From Berberis thunbergii (Eukaryota > Streptophyta > Magnoliopsida > Ranunculales > Berberidaceae), in assembly GCA_003290165.1 (NCBI GenBank), contig QNQO01000540.1, forward strand, positions 620,001 to 684,000: DNA of 64,000 nucleotides, written 5' to 3'. Shown here one piece after another: positions 25,118 through 36,199 of this stretch; within the stretch, counting starts at the first letter, position 1; each line of letters begins with the position of its first letter. The notes under the pieces were generated by a model. That model was not told where the DNA came from. It was given only the letters and a program-made list of their open reading frames with translations, and did no database searches. Made by a program: the position numbers and the translations under genes.

Positions 25118-25474
25118 CTAAGGTATTTCCCATGTCGTTGACACGATAAAAGTTTAACATGATAAATAAAGTTTAAAAGTTGATTAAGCCAATATTTTAT
25201 TGATCACCCTTAAGTTTTCATCTTTCATACTTACATGCATAATCACCATCGTCAACAATTGAAACAAAATAAATAAATATCAAAATGTTGGGTATGGGAA
25301 TCGAACCCATACTCCCTTTAAGTCCCAACCATTAGATGTAACAAATCTCAACCATGAACTATGTTTATCTACTCACTTATCTCTTAGTGCTTTAACTTCT
25401 CTTTTATCCGTTGGATTCTTATATTTGGGTAAATCTCAACTGTCTTTTATCTCCAACCTCAAACATCCTTCTGA
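25118..25474 (-). mobile_element. Small Helitron-like element 1
   Basis: On the minus strand it starts TCAGAAGGATGTTTGAGG after an A and ends with a hairpin (CGTGTCAACGACATG) followed by GGAAATACCTTAG and a T. A 5' TC end and a 3' hairpin about 10 nt before a CTRR-like end are Helitron signatures. It carries GGGTTCGATTCCC, a Pol III B-box-like block. At 357 bp it is non-autonomous. Confidence 0.55.
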
Positions 25475-25485
25475 TTTATAATAAA

Positions 25486-25727
25486 CAAGGGTATTCCTCG
25501 TGTCGTTGGCACGATAAAAGTTTAAAACTTGTCAAAATATGATCACCCTTGAGTTTTCAACACCACCATCATCAACAATTGAAGAAAAATAAATAAATAT
25601 AAAAAAATGTAGGGTACGAGAATCGAACCAATGCACTCTTGGTGCTTTGAGTTCTATGTGATCCATTAGATTCATATATTTGGTTAAATCTTAACCAACT
25701 TTTATCTCCCACCCCAAACACCATCGT
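25486..25727 (-). mobile_element. Small Helitron-like element 2
   Basis: Same layout as the neighbour 12 bp to the left: minus-strand 3' hairpin CGTGCCAACGACACG then AGGAATACCCTTG, an internal GGTTCGATTCTCG block, and AGATAAAAGTTGGTTAAGAT near the 5' end. The 5' terminus is diverged (ACACGATGGTGTTTGG). Confidence 0.5.
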
Positions 25728-25763
25728 GTTTTGTATATATAAAATATAATATAATGATAATAA

Positions 25764-25800
25764 CTAGGGTATTCTCCATGCCATTGGCACTACCGTACGA
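25764..25800 (-). mobile_element. Helitron-like 3' terminus, fragment
   Basis: On the minus strand it reads GTGCCAATGGCATGG, GAATACCCTAG, then T, so it keeps a perfect GCCAATGGC stem and the canonical CTAG-T end. The similarity stops after the hairpin. Confidence 0.5.
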
Positions 25801-26645
25801 TGTTGAATATTTTCATCGCGGCTTATCTTTCACAGTGCCTCTCAGGATTTTTACTGTGTTGAAAAATCTTCCAGTATGCCTATGGAGATTTTAGCTCAAT
25901 ATGCTATTAACACCCAGTACATGGGGTTAAATTAAACCATACTTCAAAAAAGGATTAAAAAGCTTACCCATCCCTTCAACGTGTAATTAAAAAAATCTAT
26001 GTAAATGAAACATAGTGAAAAAATGAAAATTTTCGCTACTTGAGACCATTGGCACGACCAATCAACTTCTCATATATTTTTAGAAAATTTTACAATTGCC
26101 CTTGTTTCTTAACATTAATGAAATGCAACCACAAAATTCACCTAACCAGATGACAATAAAGATTTGAAATAGAAAAGATTTGTAGAAATTATTAGGCTAA
26201 AGGTATGGAAAAATGAAAATAAAGAGTCGTGAAAGATGTGCAATGTGTGAAGTTGCGTGGTAAACATATATGGATTGTTCTACAGAAGGAATTAATTGAT
26301 ACACTTGTCCATTTATTCATAAATAAGAATAATTGAAGAATGAATTTAGCAAGAACCCATTTAATAAATATATATTGTCATTCAAGACATGTGTCACTAA
26401 TCATACCCGAAGGTAGCGACACATGTACGTACCATTAACATTAAACATAATTTTTTAATATCTATCGTGGCATTATCTCAAGCACAAATATTTGGTGTTT
26501 TTGTTACGGTTGTGAAATTTTGATAGTCTACCTTGTCATGCCTTGTAAATTTGAATGTGTAATTCATCAAATAAATAAATATACATAATGAACCAGTATA
26601 ACATTACTCCACAGGCTAAATGTTTGAGTTGGATAAACAAATAAA
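25801..26645. other. No gene recognised
   Basis: AT-rich DNA between Helitron-like fragments, with many short stops in all frames and no repeat structure that I can support. Confidence 0.4.
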
Positions 26646-26905
26646 TAAATATGCTTACATGCCTAATCACCACCATCAACATTTGAAGAAAAATAAATAA
26701 ATATCAAAATGTTGGATATGGAAATCAAACCCATGCACTCTAATTGGGGATTGACTGAAAGTAAGGCATAAAATCTAACTTGAAGTCCCAAACCTTAGAT
26801 CTTCATGTTTGGATAAATCAACCGTCTTTTATCTCCCAAATAGTAAGACACTCTTTTGATTTGTAAGATAGACTAGTGTGTTCCCCGTGCCATTGGTAGG
26901 ATATA
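26646..26905 (-). mobile_element. Helitron-like fragments 3 and 4
   Basis: 26646-26859 matches the 5' two thirds of element 1 in reverse (GATAAAAGACGGTTGA, ATGGGTTTGATTTCC, AACATTTTGATATTTATT) and ends at a minus-strand TCAAAAGAGTGT start. From 26873 a new 3' terminus follows: minus strand CCAATGGCACGGGG, AACACACTAG, T. The spacing of about 13 bp between a 5' end and the next 3' end repeats that between elements 1 and 2. Confidence 0.45.
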
Positions 26906-27033
26906 AATTTTTTTGGGTAAACATCATGACATGCCCACTTGCTTTTTCCAAGAAATCAGTTGAAAAACATAAAAGTTGCAATACAAAGCCACTCATTTCA
27001 CAAATAAAATATATTTCATCAATGCCTAAAAAG

Positions 27034-28809
27034 TTTTTTTGAGTTTGACACTCATTAGTTTATACCTATTAGAGTTTGACTCTTGTTTTCAAAACTAATT
27101 GAGTCTAACACTCATTTTCTGACGGAACATTTAAGTTCGCGTCAATGACTGGTCAAAAATAATTTTTTGGACCATTTTGCCCTATTGAGTCTAATTTTTG
27201 GATAATTGATTTTAATTTTTTAAACCTTAAAATCCAAAATTTCCTCTACCCCTCCTATCTAGGAACCTCACCCAAATGATTTTCCATCTCATTGGGATCA
27301 TTGTCCAGTGATATCCATATAAATTTTGATAGAGACTCTGTCCATTGAAAGCTTCCATGCTTTGCAGATGCTCTTGGAGATTGTTTTCCCAGTTTCTACA
27401 GACGATAGACACAAGAAGTCTGTCCCACCCTTTTGGCACCTGTTATCACAATTTCAAGTAAATAAAATTCTATTAAAAGGCCTCTGAATGAATCAACTTC
27501 ATATCAGAATGAAATTGTAAACTTTTGCTTTTGTTTCTAAAAAATTCATCATAAATTTAATGCTTCAAACAACTTTTATAGTGTTGCATTGAGTTACCTA
27601 CATTACTCTCCAAATTTCCTTGTGTTGAACAATAAAACAGTGATCTAGGAGAGAGAGAGAAAGAAAACAATTTCAAAATGATGCACCAACCTAAAAACCT
27701 GAATAACTGTACCACTTTTTTTGAGTTTGAGACTAATTAGTTTATGTCTATTAGAGTTTGACCCTTATTTTAAAAATTATTTGAGTCTAATCTTCATTTT
27801 CTGATGAAATCGTTAAGTCCACGTCATTGACCGGTCAAGATTAATTTTCAGACCCTTTTGCTCTTACCGTAGGTTAAACCATAAGCCAAAGCACGCACTC
27901 TAAAGAAAATTCTAAAAACTCATAAAAATAAACAAGCCAAGGTGATGCAAATGCGTATCATGATGAAAATCTAACGGTGCCCCATTTTCTTCTTCCCCAC
28001 CTCCCAATACGCCTCTTCTTGTTTCCTCTACAGATGTAGTTCCCTCAAGCCTTAAACCTCTACTTTGTCCACCAATTCAGACCTCGATACTACTTATTGA
28101 TGAAGAGAAAATATAGAACATAAACCAAGCGGAGAGAAAACAAAGAGAGATAGAGATGTTAACCATCAACCATTTTCACCTTTCTTCGACAAAAGCTTTA
28201 ATTGCACCAAACTCTCATCAACCCACCAACAATCCAACCCTCCCTATTCCCCTCCTTTTATTTTGAGTTTGATTTCCTAACCCGCACCCACCCTCTAATG
28301 TTCCTTCTAGTTTTGCTAATTCCACTCTTACTTTTTTTGATTTCAATGTAATATCAACTTTTGATTCATACCCACACTTGTTTTTTTCGGGTCAGACACA
28401 AAGGGTTCTCTAAAGATCCTTGAATTTTTGGGTTTTTTCATGTTAAAAATTGAACTTTGAAGTTTTATGGGGAGAGTAAGTTGTGAGCTCTATTTGGGTT
28501 TGATGGTTGTTTAAAGAATAGATGAAGAATTTGAATCGATAGACCATGTAAATGCTTTTGCATCTGCTGTTCTTTATCTTTCATATCTATTTGTGGGTTC
28601 ACAATTTTTATTGATATATTTATTAGATTATCTATTTTTCAATTGGGACCTCATATCAATTTTAGTTTAGTCATAACTAAATACACTTTTGACCCGTCAA
28701 TAACGTGGACTTAACCATTTCGTCAGAAATGAGTGTTAGACTCAATTAGTTTTCAAAACAGAGGCCAAACTCTAATAAGTATAAACTAATGAGTGCCAAA
28801 CTCAAAAAA
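27034..28809. mobile_element. Pack-MULE-like element with long terminal inverted repeats
   Basis: The left arm (27034-27160, TTTTTTTGAGTTTGACACTC onward) is matched in reverse by 28687-28809, over about 125 bp with few differences (TTGAGTCTAACACTCATTT is shared). A second copy of the left arm lies inside at 27716-27840. No transposase is visible. The 9 bp outside the ends (CCTAAAAAG and CCTAACCCT) agree only in the first five, so a target duplication is not secure. A host-gene exon is carried at 27272-27439. Confidence 0.65.
27272..27439 (-). pseudogene. Captured exon of an NT-C2 domain (PMI-type, myosin-heavy-chain-like) gene
   Basis: Read on the minus strand the segment is bounded by an acceptor (AACAG) and a donor (GTGAGG). 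Its three frames in turn give VPKGWDRLLVSIV, SVETGKTISKS and WTESLSKFIWISLDNDPNE. This is the order of the N-terminal C2-like domain in plant plastid-movement and related coiled-coil proteins as I remember that family. At least two small indels separate the pieces, so the exon is dead. Intron-like sequence follows upstream (27440-27700), so the copy came from genomic DNA rather than a transcript. The domain name rests on recall. Confidence 0.5.
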
Positions 28810-29240
28810 CCTAACCCTAACCCCTCTAATCTTCTCTCCCTTTCTTTTCCATCACTCACAACTGCCTCCTCCTCCCCTTCACCCCACCACCTCGCTACCT
28901 CCATCTCTCATCCTTTTCCTTTTCCCCTTCACCCCACCACCTTGCCACCACTACCACTTCTCTTCTTTATCCCCTTCACCCTACCACCTCTTCCCCTTCA
29001 CCCCACCACCTCGCTGCTGCCACCACCCCTCTTCCCTTTCACCACCACCACCACCTTGCCACCGCCACCACTCCTCCCCTCCCATTAACCAACACCACCT
29101 CGCCACCACCACCTCTTATCTTCCTCCCCTTCACCAGAACCACCACCTTCTTGCCACCACTCCTCCTCCTCCTCTTCACCACCACAATCTCGCCATTGCC
29201 ACTTCTTATCCCACATCCTCCCATCTTCTTCTTATTCTTT
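28810..29240 (+). repeat. Pyrimidine-rich (CCACC)n / CTTCACCCCACCACCT minisatellite
   Basis: Irregular repeats of CCCCTTCACCCCACCACCTCG and CACCACCACC. Long open frames across it in both directions follow from its composition. Confidence 0.8.
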
Positions 29241-29301
29241 GATTTTTTATTTTTTCTTCTTATTATCATTCTCATTTTTTTCATCCCGTTTTTTCTCATT
29301 C

Positions 29302-29360
29302 GCCCTCGCGGCGGTTCCTGTGAATGGAAGACCCACACTTACCGGAACCGCCGCGAGGGC
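29302..29360. repeat. GC-rich perfect hairpin, 17-bp arms
   Basis: GCCCTCGCGGCGGTTCC (29302-29318) is the exact reverse complement of 29344-29360, with a 25-nt loop. The arms are far more GC-rich than their surroundings, which suggests a terminus or internal hairpin of a mobile element. Confidence 0.85.
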
Positions 29361-29367
29361 AAAAAAT

Positions 29368-29560
29368 TATCGATGGAGCAACAAGAACGCAATTACCGCC
29401 TCAGTTTACAGAAAAAATGTAGAAAACACAGATTTCTTATATCGATGGTGCAATAAGAACACAAGTACCGCTTCAGTTTGTAAAAAGAATGATATAGAAA
29501 ATATGTCGATGTTGCAACAAGAACACAATTATCGCCTCAGTTTGTAAAAAGAATGCAAAA
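29368..29560 (+). repeat. Three tandem units, about 60-75 bp
   Basis: ATCGATGG-GCAA-AAGAACNCAA followed by TACCGC-TCAGTTT recurs starting near 29369, 29440 and 29503, directly right of the GC-rich hairpin. Confidence 0.75.
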
Positions 29561-29889
29561 AACACTATTTTCGACTGTAAATGTTGATCTTGTTGATTGC
29601 CAATTGTAAATTTTGTTGTCTGATATGAGATGCTCACATGTTTAGTTTGTATATATATAGGAATTTTGGGATTCTGGTTATATAATGCAGTTAGCTTTTG
29701 AATTAGCTTTGTATTAGCCTCTCTTTAGACTAGATGTCAAAGCCTTTTGTGGGTATATGCAATTGCATTATCATTGCTTATAATATTTGCATATATAATA
29801 TATAAAAACATAACAAAAATATTTTCATTTGCAGATTCGCTTCACAAAATAATTTATTTTTCCCTTCAAATTTAAAAAATAAAATTTTG

Positions 29890-30000
29890 CCTCTTAATTC
29901 TTGCTCAGGACTTCAGCTGCTAGAATGAAAAAAATGGAAAGGGGGTCTCTTTGTCTAAGACCTCTCGAGGATTTGAAAATAACCCTTGTGAGTACCCTGA
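29890..30000 (-). pseudogene. LINE reverse transcriptase fragment
   Basis: The minus-strand reading KSSRGLRQRDPLSIFFILAAEVLS is the conserved GLRQGDPLSP-LFILA block of plant L1-like reverse transcriptase, with Gly changed to Arg. Only this short piece is present, so it is a relic. Confidence 0.75.
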
Positions 30001-30216
30001 AACATAACTGAGTAGTAAGAGTTTGTACCCAAACACAATCGCAACGGCTCATGTGACCTTGTTCAAAATGCCTACAAAGACTATGACGTAGCGGAACGTG
30101 TGAGGATAAGCCAAATCCTCGCAGGAGCCGCTGCATTTGGGTAAAATTCAAATTCTATCCATTTTAAAATTTTTTTTATTATTTGAATCTATTTTTTTTT
30201 TTCAATTTTTTCAATC

Positions 30217-30347
30217 CCTATGGGTTTGCTACAGTATTGACATATTTGATTTATTGCCAAATCCCACTTTTGACCTTCTCAAATTGGGGTGTTCAAAAGT
30301 AAGGTTTAGCTATGAATCAAATATAGTAATAGTGTATCAAACCCATA
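30217..30347. repeat. Hairpin MITE-like core 1
   Basis: CCTATGGGTTTG and ACATATTTGATTTAT on the left are matched in reverse by CAAACCCATAGG and TGAATCAAATATAGT on the right. Motifs such as TCCTCGCAG-GCCGCTG and GGACAAAGTCTGTTTTTTG lie outside. The same design recurs 0.3 kb downstream. Confidence 0.6.
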
Positions 30348-30537
30348 GGTATTGGCAAAAACCCAAAAAATGTTCAAATAAAAAAAATTGAAAATTTGGA
30401 CAAAGTCTGTTTTTTGCCCAAATGTAGTGGTCACTGGGAATGGGATAGATATCCTCGCAGCGACCGCTGTGTTTGGATAGAAAAGAGACTGTTTATTTTT
30501 TGATTTTGTATTTAAATGATTTTTTTCATTTTTTTTT

Positions 30538-30645
30538 TCATATTTGATTTATTGCTAATCTCCACTTTTGAACACTCCAACTTAAGAAGGTCCAAAGTGG
30601 GGCTTAACAATAAATCAAATATGTCAATACTATAGAAAACCCATA
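30538..30645. repeat. Hairpin MITE-like core 2
   Basis: CATATTTGATTTATTG pairs with CAATAAATCAAATATG around a short centre. It is closely related to core 1, and ACAAAGTCTGTTTTTTG again follows on the right (about 30690). Confidence 0.6.
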
Positions 30646-30989
30646 GGAATTGAAAAAATGAAAAACAAAATTCAAAAAAAATAAAATGGACAAAGTCTGT
30701 TTTTTGTCCAAACGCAGAATTTCCTGCGAGGACGTGTCTTATCCTTGCATGATTCGTTGCGTTTGGGCAAAAATCTGACTCTGTTTCTAAAAATCACAAA
30801 ATTTATGCGATTTTTAAGATCATATTCGCATCCATTTTCTGTGATTGTCATTATTGGGCTTGCATTTGCCGCTGCATTTGGGTATCTCAAGGAATGATTG
30901 GTCCTTATCCTGCTATAATTTCCACGTTTTCCTTTGTTTATGAGATTCAAGCAGCCTTTTAGGAAGTGCTAATGTATACATGGGAAAAC

Positions 30990-31130
30990 CACCATGGCTG
31001 CATAATCAAAAGAAAAATACTTGGAAAGACAAATAGATATGCTTGGGAAGACAAAAGAATTGATTGGGAAGGAAAATATAATTGTTTGGGAAGGCTTATA
31101 GTTAGTTGCTTGGGAAGACAAATGTCATTT
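30990..31130 (+). repeat. Short GGGAAGACAAA-type repeats
   Basis: Variants of CTTGGGAAGACAAA recur five or so times at spacings near 25-30 bp (about 31018, 31042, 31064, 31087, 31110). Confidence 0.55.
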
Positions 31131-31205
31131 AACTTGAGCATTTTAAAAGGGGAGTAGTTTATTAGCATTCATCACCATTTCAAGAGAAAGAAGAGAAAAA
31201 GGCTA

Positions 31206-31376
31206 ATGTTCCAAGAAGAAAATTCAGACGAAGAATGGGATGAAATGGGCAATCCAGAAGACGACTATGTATGGTATGAGGACCCCTACTCGTCATCGTA
31301 TGATGAGGAGGACGATGACGAGGAAGAACAATCAGATGAGGAAGAGGACAGTGAATCATCATTGTCCTTTGATTAG
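31206..31376 (+). CDS. Possible acidic small ORF, function unknown
   Basis: A 56-codon frame starts MFQEENSDEEWDEMGNPEDD and ends with Asp/Glu/Ser-rich sequence. More than 40 percent of residues are acidic. Beyond the stop the acidic reading resumes briefly in the same frame. No family is recognised. Codon-repeat composition (GAG/GAC/GAT) makes a chance frame in repetitive DNA quite possible. Confidence 0.2.
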   Translation: MFQEENSDEEWDEMGNPEDDYVWYEDPYSSSYDEEDDDEEEQSDEEEDSESSLSFD

Positions 31377-31639
31377 GACGATGATGATGGTGGGAATTCG
31401 TTAGTGGACTACTACTCTGATGAAGAAGGCCACAAACGTCACCCCTAAAGAACTTTGTTGACCGTCTCCAAGACAAATGATATATTTTTTGTATTTTGTT
31501 TTGTAATATTTAAAAATACTAATGCAAATATTAATGTTTAATGTTTATTTTTGTGTTTTGTATTGTAATATTTTTTGTATTTCTAAATTCCAATTTGTGT
31601 TTGTTAATTCGTGACATTTTGTTGTGAAGAAAGTAAGAG

Positions 31640-31990
31640 AAGAAGAAAATAAGAAAGGAGAAGAAAAAAAACACATAAAAGGAAAGAGGAGAAGAGAGGG
31701 AGAGATGAGGAAGTGGAGGAGGAGGCCGACGGTGTGGTGGAGTAGTTGATGGTGGCAAGGTGGTGCGGTCGATGGTGGCTGGGTGGTGATGGTTCTTGAT
31801 GGACAATATAATGAGAGATGATAAGAGAGGGAGAGGGGGAGAGAGGAGAAGAGAGGGAGAAAGGGAGAAAATGAGAGAGAGAGAAGGTGGAGGAGGAGGC
31901 CGACGGTGTGGTGGTGCGGTTGATGGTGGTGGTGTGGTCGATGGTGGCGGGGCGGTGATGGTTCTTAATGGAGAAGATAGGGAGAGTTGA
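31640..31990 (+). repeat. Purine-rich two-copy repeat
   Basis: GAGAGGGAGAGA, GAGGAGGAGGCCGACGGTGTG and GATGGTTCTTGATGG/GATGGTTCTTAATGG occur twice (about 31640-31802 and 31815-31972). Open frames here are low-complexity. Confidence 0.75.
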
Positions 31991-32299
31991 AGAAGAAAAG
32001 AGTTAAGGTTTTTTTTTTCCTTTTATAGGTGGTGTCCTTCAGTAGTAGTGGTGTCCATCAAGAAGGTGGTGGTGTTCTTCAGGAAGTAGGAGTCCATCAG
32101 TAGAAGTGGTGGTGTTATTTAGCAGGAGCCTAAATTTTTTAGTGTTTGTTTTATGAAAAATTATAAATCTTTGGAAAATATTTATTCCGAAAGAGCCTTA
32201 TGGACGGAAAACCAACATACCAATTTTAATCGGGATGTTGATTTTTCAAGATTTTCCTTGATTTTTATTCTCAACATTTCAACTTTGGAACGACACTAC

Positions 32300-32830
32300 C
32301 ATGCCACAGTTAACATCACCACCACCACCCCCATACCACAATGGATCAACACCACCAATGCCATTACTATAGCACAACCACCTCTACTACCACCACCATA
32401 ACACAACCACCGCCACCACCAATACTAATACCCCCACTACTACCAAAACCATAATACACTACCGCCGTTACTACCATCACCATAATACACTACCACCGCC
32501 ACCATAATACAACCACCAATGCCACTGTCACCACCACCATCATCATTGCCACCATTACCATCCCCGTAGCACAACCACCACCACCATTATTACCATCACC
32601 GTAGCAAATCCAACACCACCAACCTCACCACACAAGTTACACCACAATCACCACCACCAGTCATAACCAACAAACCACTACTAACACCACCATAGTATAA
32701 ACACTTCCTCTATAGCACAACGACCATTGCCACTGTCATGCCACAACTTACTCCCACCACCACCAGCTCCACTACAATGACAACCACAACTACTACATTT
32801 CTAGAACTACATCAACTGCCACCACAGTCA
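32300..32830 (+). repeat. (CCA/ACC)n-rich imperfect trinucleotide region
   Basis: Dense ACCACC, CATCACCACC and ACAACCACC over about 0.5 kb, not in register. No gene is recognised between 31.99 and 33.15 kb. Confidence 0.7.
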
Positions 32831-33149
32831 ACCCAATTGTTATCGCACTAATAATTTGAAAATTAATTTTCATGACACAACCAAACAACATGAAAAGTTT
32901 TACGGAAAATAAAATCCTTGAAAATTTCCTTAAATATTCATTTTTCGCGAAGCAAACAGAGCTTTAGAGTGGATGGCTTTGATTAGGGTGTGTGGTGTTA
33001 CATGGAATCTTACAAGTTGGAAATTGAAAACCCCCTATGGAGTCTGCTACACCATAACATTTGATATTATGGACTCGTGATCTTGCTATTTGGTTGCTCA
33101 TGACAAGATTTGTAATTTTGTGTCTTGCTCCTGTGGACTTCCTTAGTTA

Positions 33150-35520
33150 AGTATGGCTCAACTCTGGCCAAGGGCCTTGAGTTTTTCGAAGACAGGTTGC
33201 TTTCTCAATCGGGCCTTGCTCAAATTCGTACAAAGTTCGAGATTCCTGAGGACCTGCCATTATATGCTCTGAAAGATGAGTAGACGCCAATGTTGCCACT
33301 GGCGGGGTTCATCTACTTGCATTGTGGGATGCTCCAAATCGGAGTCCATTTTCCTGTTTTGGATGTGAATAAGACTTCCTGGACTTCATTGGAATTCTTC
33401 CGGCCCAGTTGGGGCCTAATTGATACATGATCATTTTTCTCATTCTGATAAGGATGAAGGAAGCTGGCGTCCGTGTGACTCTACAAGTGATCCAGTTACT
33501 GACTTCTCCTCGGTTGAAGAATAACGTTATTTGTAAAATGACGTTGTCGACTTGCTTTGCGAATCTGCTTGATGACTTCAAGTTCTGGCAGAAGTATTGC
33601 TTCTTAGCCCCTGTGGAATCAAAGTACTTCAAGTTAAAAGGGTCGTCCGCTCGTGTGAGAATTCAAGCCATTTTGTAAGTACAACTTTTTCTTCTGATTT
33701 CATTGCACTTGATTGTATGCTAACCGTTGCTCGTGTTTCTTCGCCGGACGGTTTCCTATTATTTCTCTTACTCTAGAGGAGCAAAACACTATGGAGACAT
33801 TCTGCGGCTTTTCAACGCAGAATGTGGTGGACGTCATATGTGTCGCTAATTTTATTCGCAATAGGCTGTGGGACAACTGGCATGTGGCCCCCACTTTCCA
33901 CTAATCATCGTGAGTTAAGACTGAAGGTGGGGCCCATTCTAGGAAGAGAAAGATTGTGGGAGCCAAGGTTTTTGCCTTGTCTGACACGGAGAAGCCATCT
34001 AATACGCTTGCTTCCTTTGTGAGCTCGAAGAAGTCCCGCATTAGGACCAGGTCGTCTTCAAAACAAACTGCTCTAGTAAGTGAAGAACATGAGTCTGATC
34101 GGCTCGTCAGGGTGGAGACCGATGTATCTGGCAGGGAGAAGGACCACCTGTGGTTAGCAAGGGTTGAAGATATATCGAATCTTAGTGTCGCGCACATGGA
34201 AGCTCTGAGCGAGCAGTTGATGCTAGTTGCAATGGCGACTTCTACTGGTGCCGACTAGCCTGGGACTGTTTTGAGAAAAGGCTCCTGCGAGGATCCACCT
34301 GAGGTTCTAGAAGTTGATCGTCCCTTTGGTGGGGGAACCAATAGTGGCCTTGGTGACATAGGCCAAGTTTCTCACATTCTACATAGTTCCCCGTCTCGTT
34401 CCAGGCCGCATCTCAAGGTGTTGGAGGGTCCATTAGAAAATTTGCTGGCGTGATCCCTTGTCCGAGAGAGCTTCATCAGGATGCACGGATAAGTCTGTTT
34501 GCACCGAACTTAGTAAAGATGAGCACTCAGGTCTATCACTGTGAGGTTGATGTGGATTATGCTTTGAAGAAGCATATAAGCAGGCGACATAGCTGACAGA
34601 TGGACCATGCTCCAAAACCCGAGGAAGATACGCTAGAAGGGCGTATGGATAAGAGTTTAAAGTGCCTTATGCTGGGAATATTTCACTTTAGCCAGGTGGC
34701 TGTTATTGGGACGAAAGTCGAGGCAGCCTGTGAGAGGGTGTACACCATGGAATGTGTCTTCTCGCATATGAAAATGTTGTATTCTGACGCGCTCTATGAG
34801 ATTGAGCTGCTGAGGAAGCAGGCCGAGGAGAGGAGGCTAGAACGGTCGTCCATTGATGCTAAGGCTCTGAGGGTTCGTTTGGATGCCCTTGAGTATATTC
34901 TGGCAGAGGTGAGGGCCGCAAAGGCAGATTTCACCAGGAGTTGGATATGGCATGCCGCGATCTGAAGGTTGCACAAGATGTTGTGGCTGAGGCGCATTCT
35001 GAGTTGTGACCCCTCGAGGAGGAGAATGTCTAGAAGGAAGCCGATTGGACTGTTTAGAAACAATAATTGGAGTCTGATGTGGAGTTCAATGCTCGAGAGG
35101 TGAGAAAGGTCGAGGACCAGTTCGAATTGGAGAAACGTGAGCTTAGTGCTGTGAATAGTAATTTGACTATGGAGCAATCTTAGGTTGATGTGCTGACAGA
35201 CAAGCTGAACCTGCTGGAATATGAACTTGCTGACGAGAAGGCGCGCTAGGGAGAGCTTCTCCTAGAACAAGGTAAGTGCGAATTCTGCTGGGTTGTACAT
35301 GGGAGATTGGAGCTGCTAGCACTGATGAAGGAGGAACATCTGGAATGGAACCTTGATCGCTATAAAAAGATGTCGTATGTAGACTTGTCAGTGGTCTTTG
35401 CATCGTCAGACGAAGAAGATGATCCGGACCTGGATGCTCAGACTGTGGTGCATACAGGCGTGACTCCTACTTCTTCTTCTGTCAAGCTTAGCTCTTCTAT
35501 TTCTGTTCCCCTCCTGATAA
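33150..35520 (+). pseudogene. Accessory ORF 1 of element B (PF04195-like), decayed
   Basis: Homologous to the accessory ORF 1 of element A, segment by segment: GLEFFEDRLLSQSGLAQI, PLAGFIYLHCGMLQIGVHFP, DDFKFWQKYCFLAPVESKYF, then a GTAAGTA donor at 33675 at the same place as in A. The matching acceptor appears lost (CGCCGG where A has CATAG). The second part reads ALVSEEHESDRLVRVET and a coiled coil (SDALYEIELLRKQAEERRLE). Stops and frameshifts occur throughout. It lies antisense to the element's gag. Function unknown. Confidence 0.65.
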
Positions 35521-36199
35521 GGGATGAATTTTGTACACTTGCACATTTTTTTTTGTTTCAACTGCTTAATCAAAACAGGTTTACGTTTAATACGCTCTGT
35601 ATCTGTTTTGTTCTTGTTATCCCTATTATGTATTTTCCGTTTGGCCTTGTCGTTTTACTTTGTCATAGGCTGGTTGATAAATAGGAAGTCGAGTGGTCTG
35701 TCTGCTGTTGAGAGTTTGACCGTTTGTGTTGCGAATAACTTAGTCACTGTTGCGTAGTCACGTCCAATAGTAGTCATTTCACGAATGGTTGAGAAGCGGG
35801 CTGCGCTGCCCAGCTGTGGCCCATTATCAAGGTAAGTTGCTGGGGGCTTGTTTTTTTATCTGACTATTGGTCGCAGCTACTAGCATGAGTGAGCTGTGGT
35901 AATCAAACACGCATTGAAATTGGAGTGCTTGTTTCGAGTCAGGTTTCATAAGCTCGGGCTGGCATTCCATGTAGCACTCGTTCACGCTATGGCGGGATGA
36001 TTTGTGGGTCAGCATGAACGTCCTTTGTTGGTAATAGAATGCCAGCTCGTGTGAGCATGAAGACTTCGTTTGAGCTGTGAGCTTGGAGATGTTGTTTTAG
36101 CCGTGAACATGAAGACATTGTTTGAGCTGTAAGCGTGAAGACGTTGTTTCAGCTGTGATTTATTTTTAGGCCGCTATTTCAAAAGAAAGCGGGGGTCAC

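Noticed and set aside
25290..25340. Possible tRNA gene (GGGTTCGATTCCC on the minus strand)
   Set aside because: Only the B-box/T-arm-like block is present. No acceptor stem, anticodon arm or A box could be assembled, and the block recurs in each Helitron-like repeat.
28789..29338. Long proline/histidine-rich and complementary glycine/arginine-rich frames
   Set aside because: They arise from CCACC-type repeats that lack stops in several frames on both strands.
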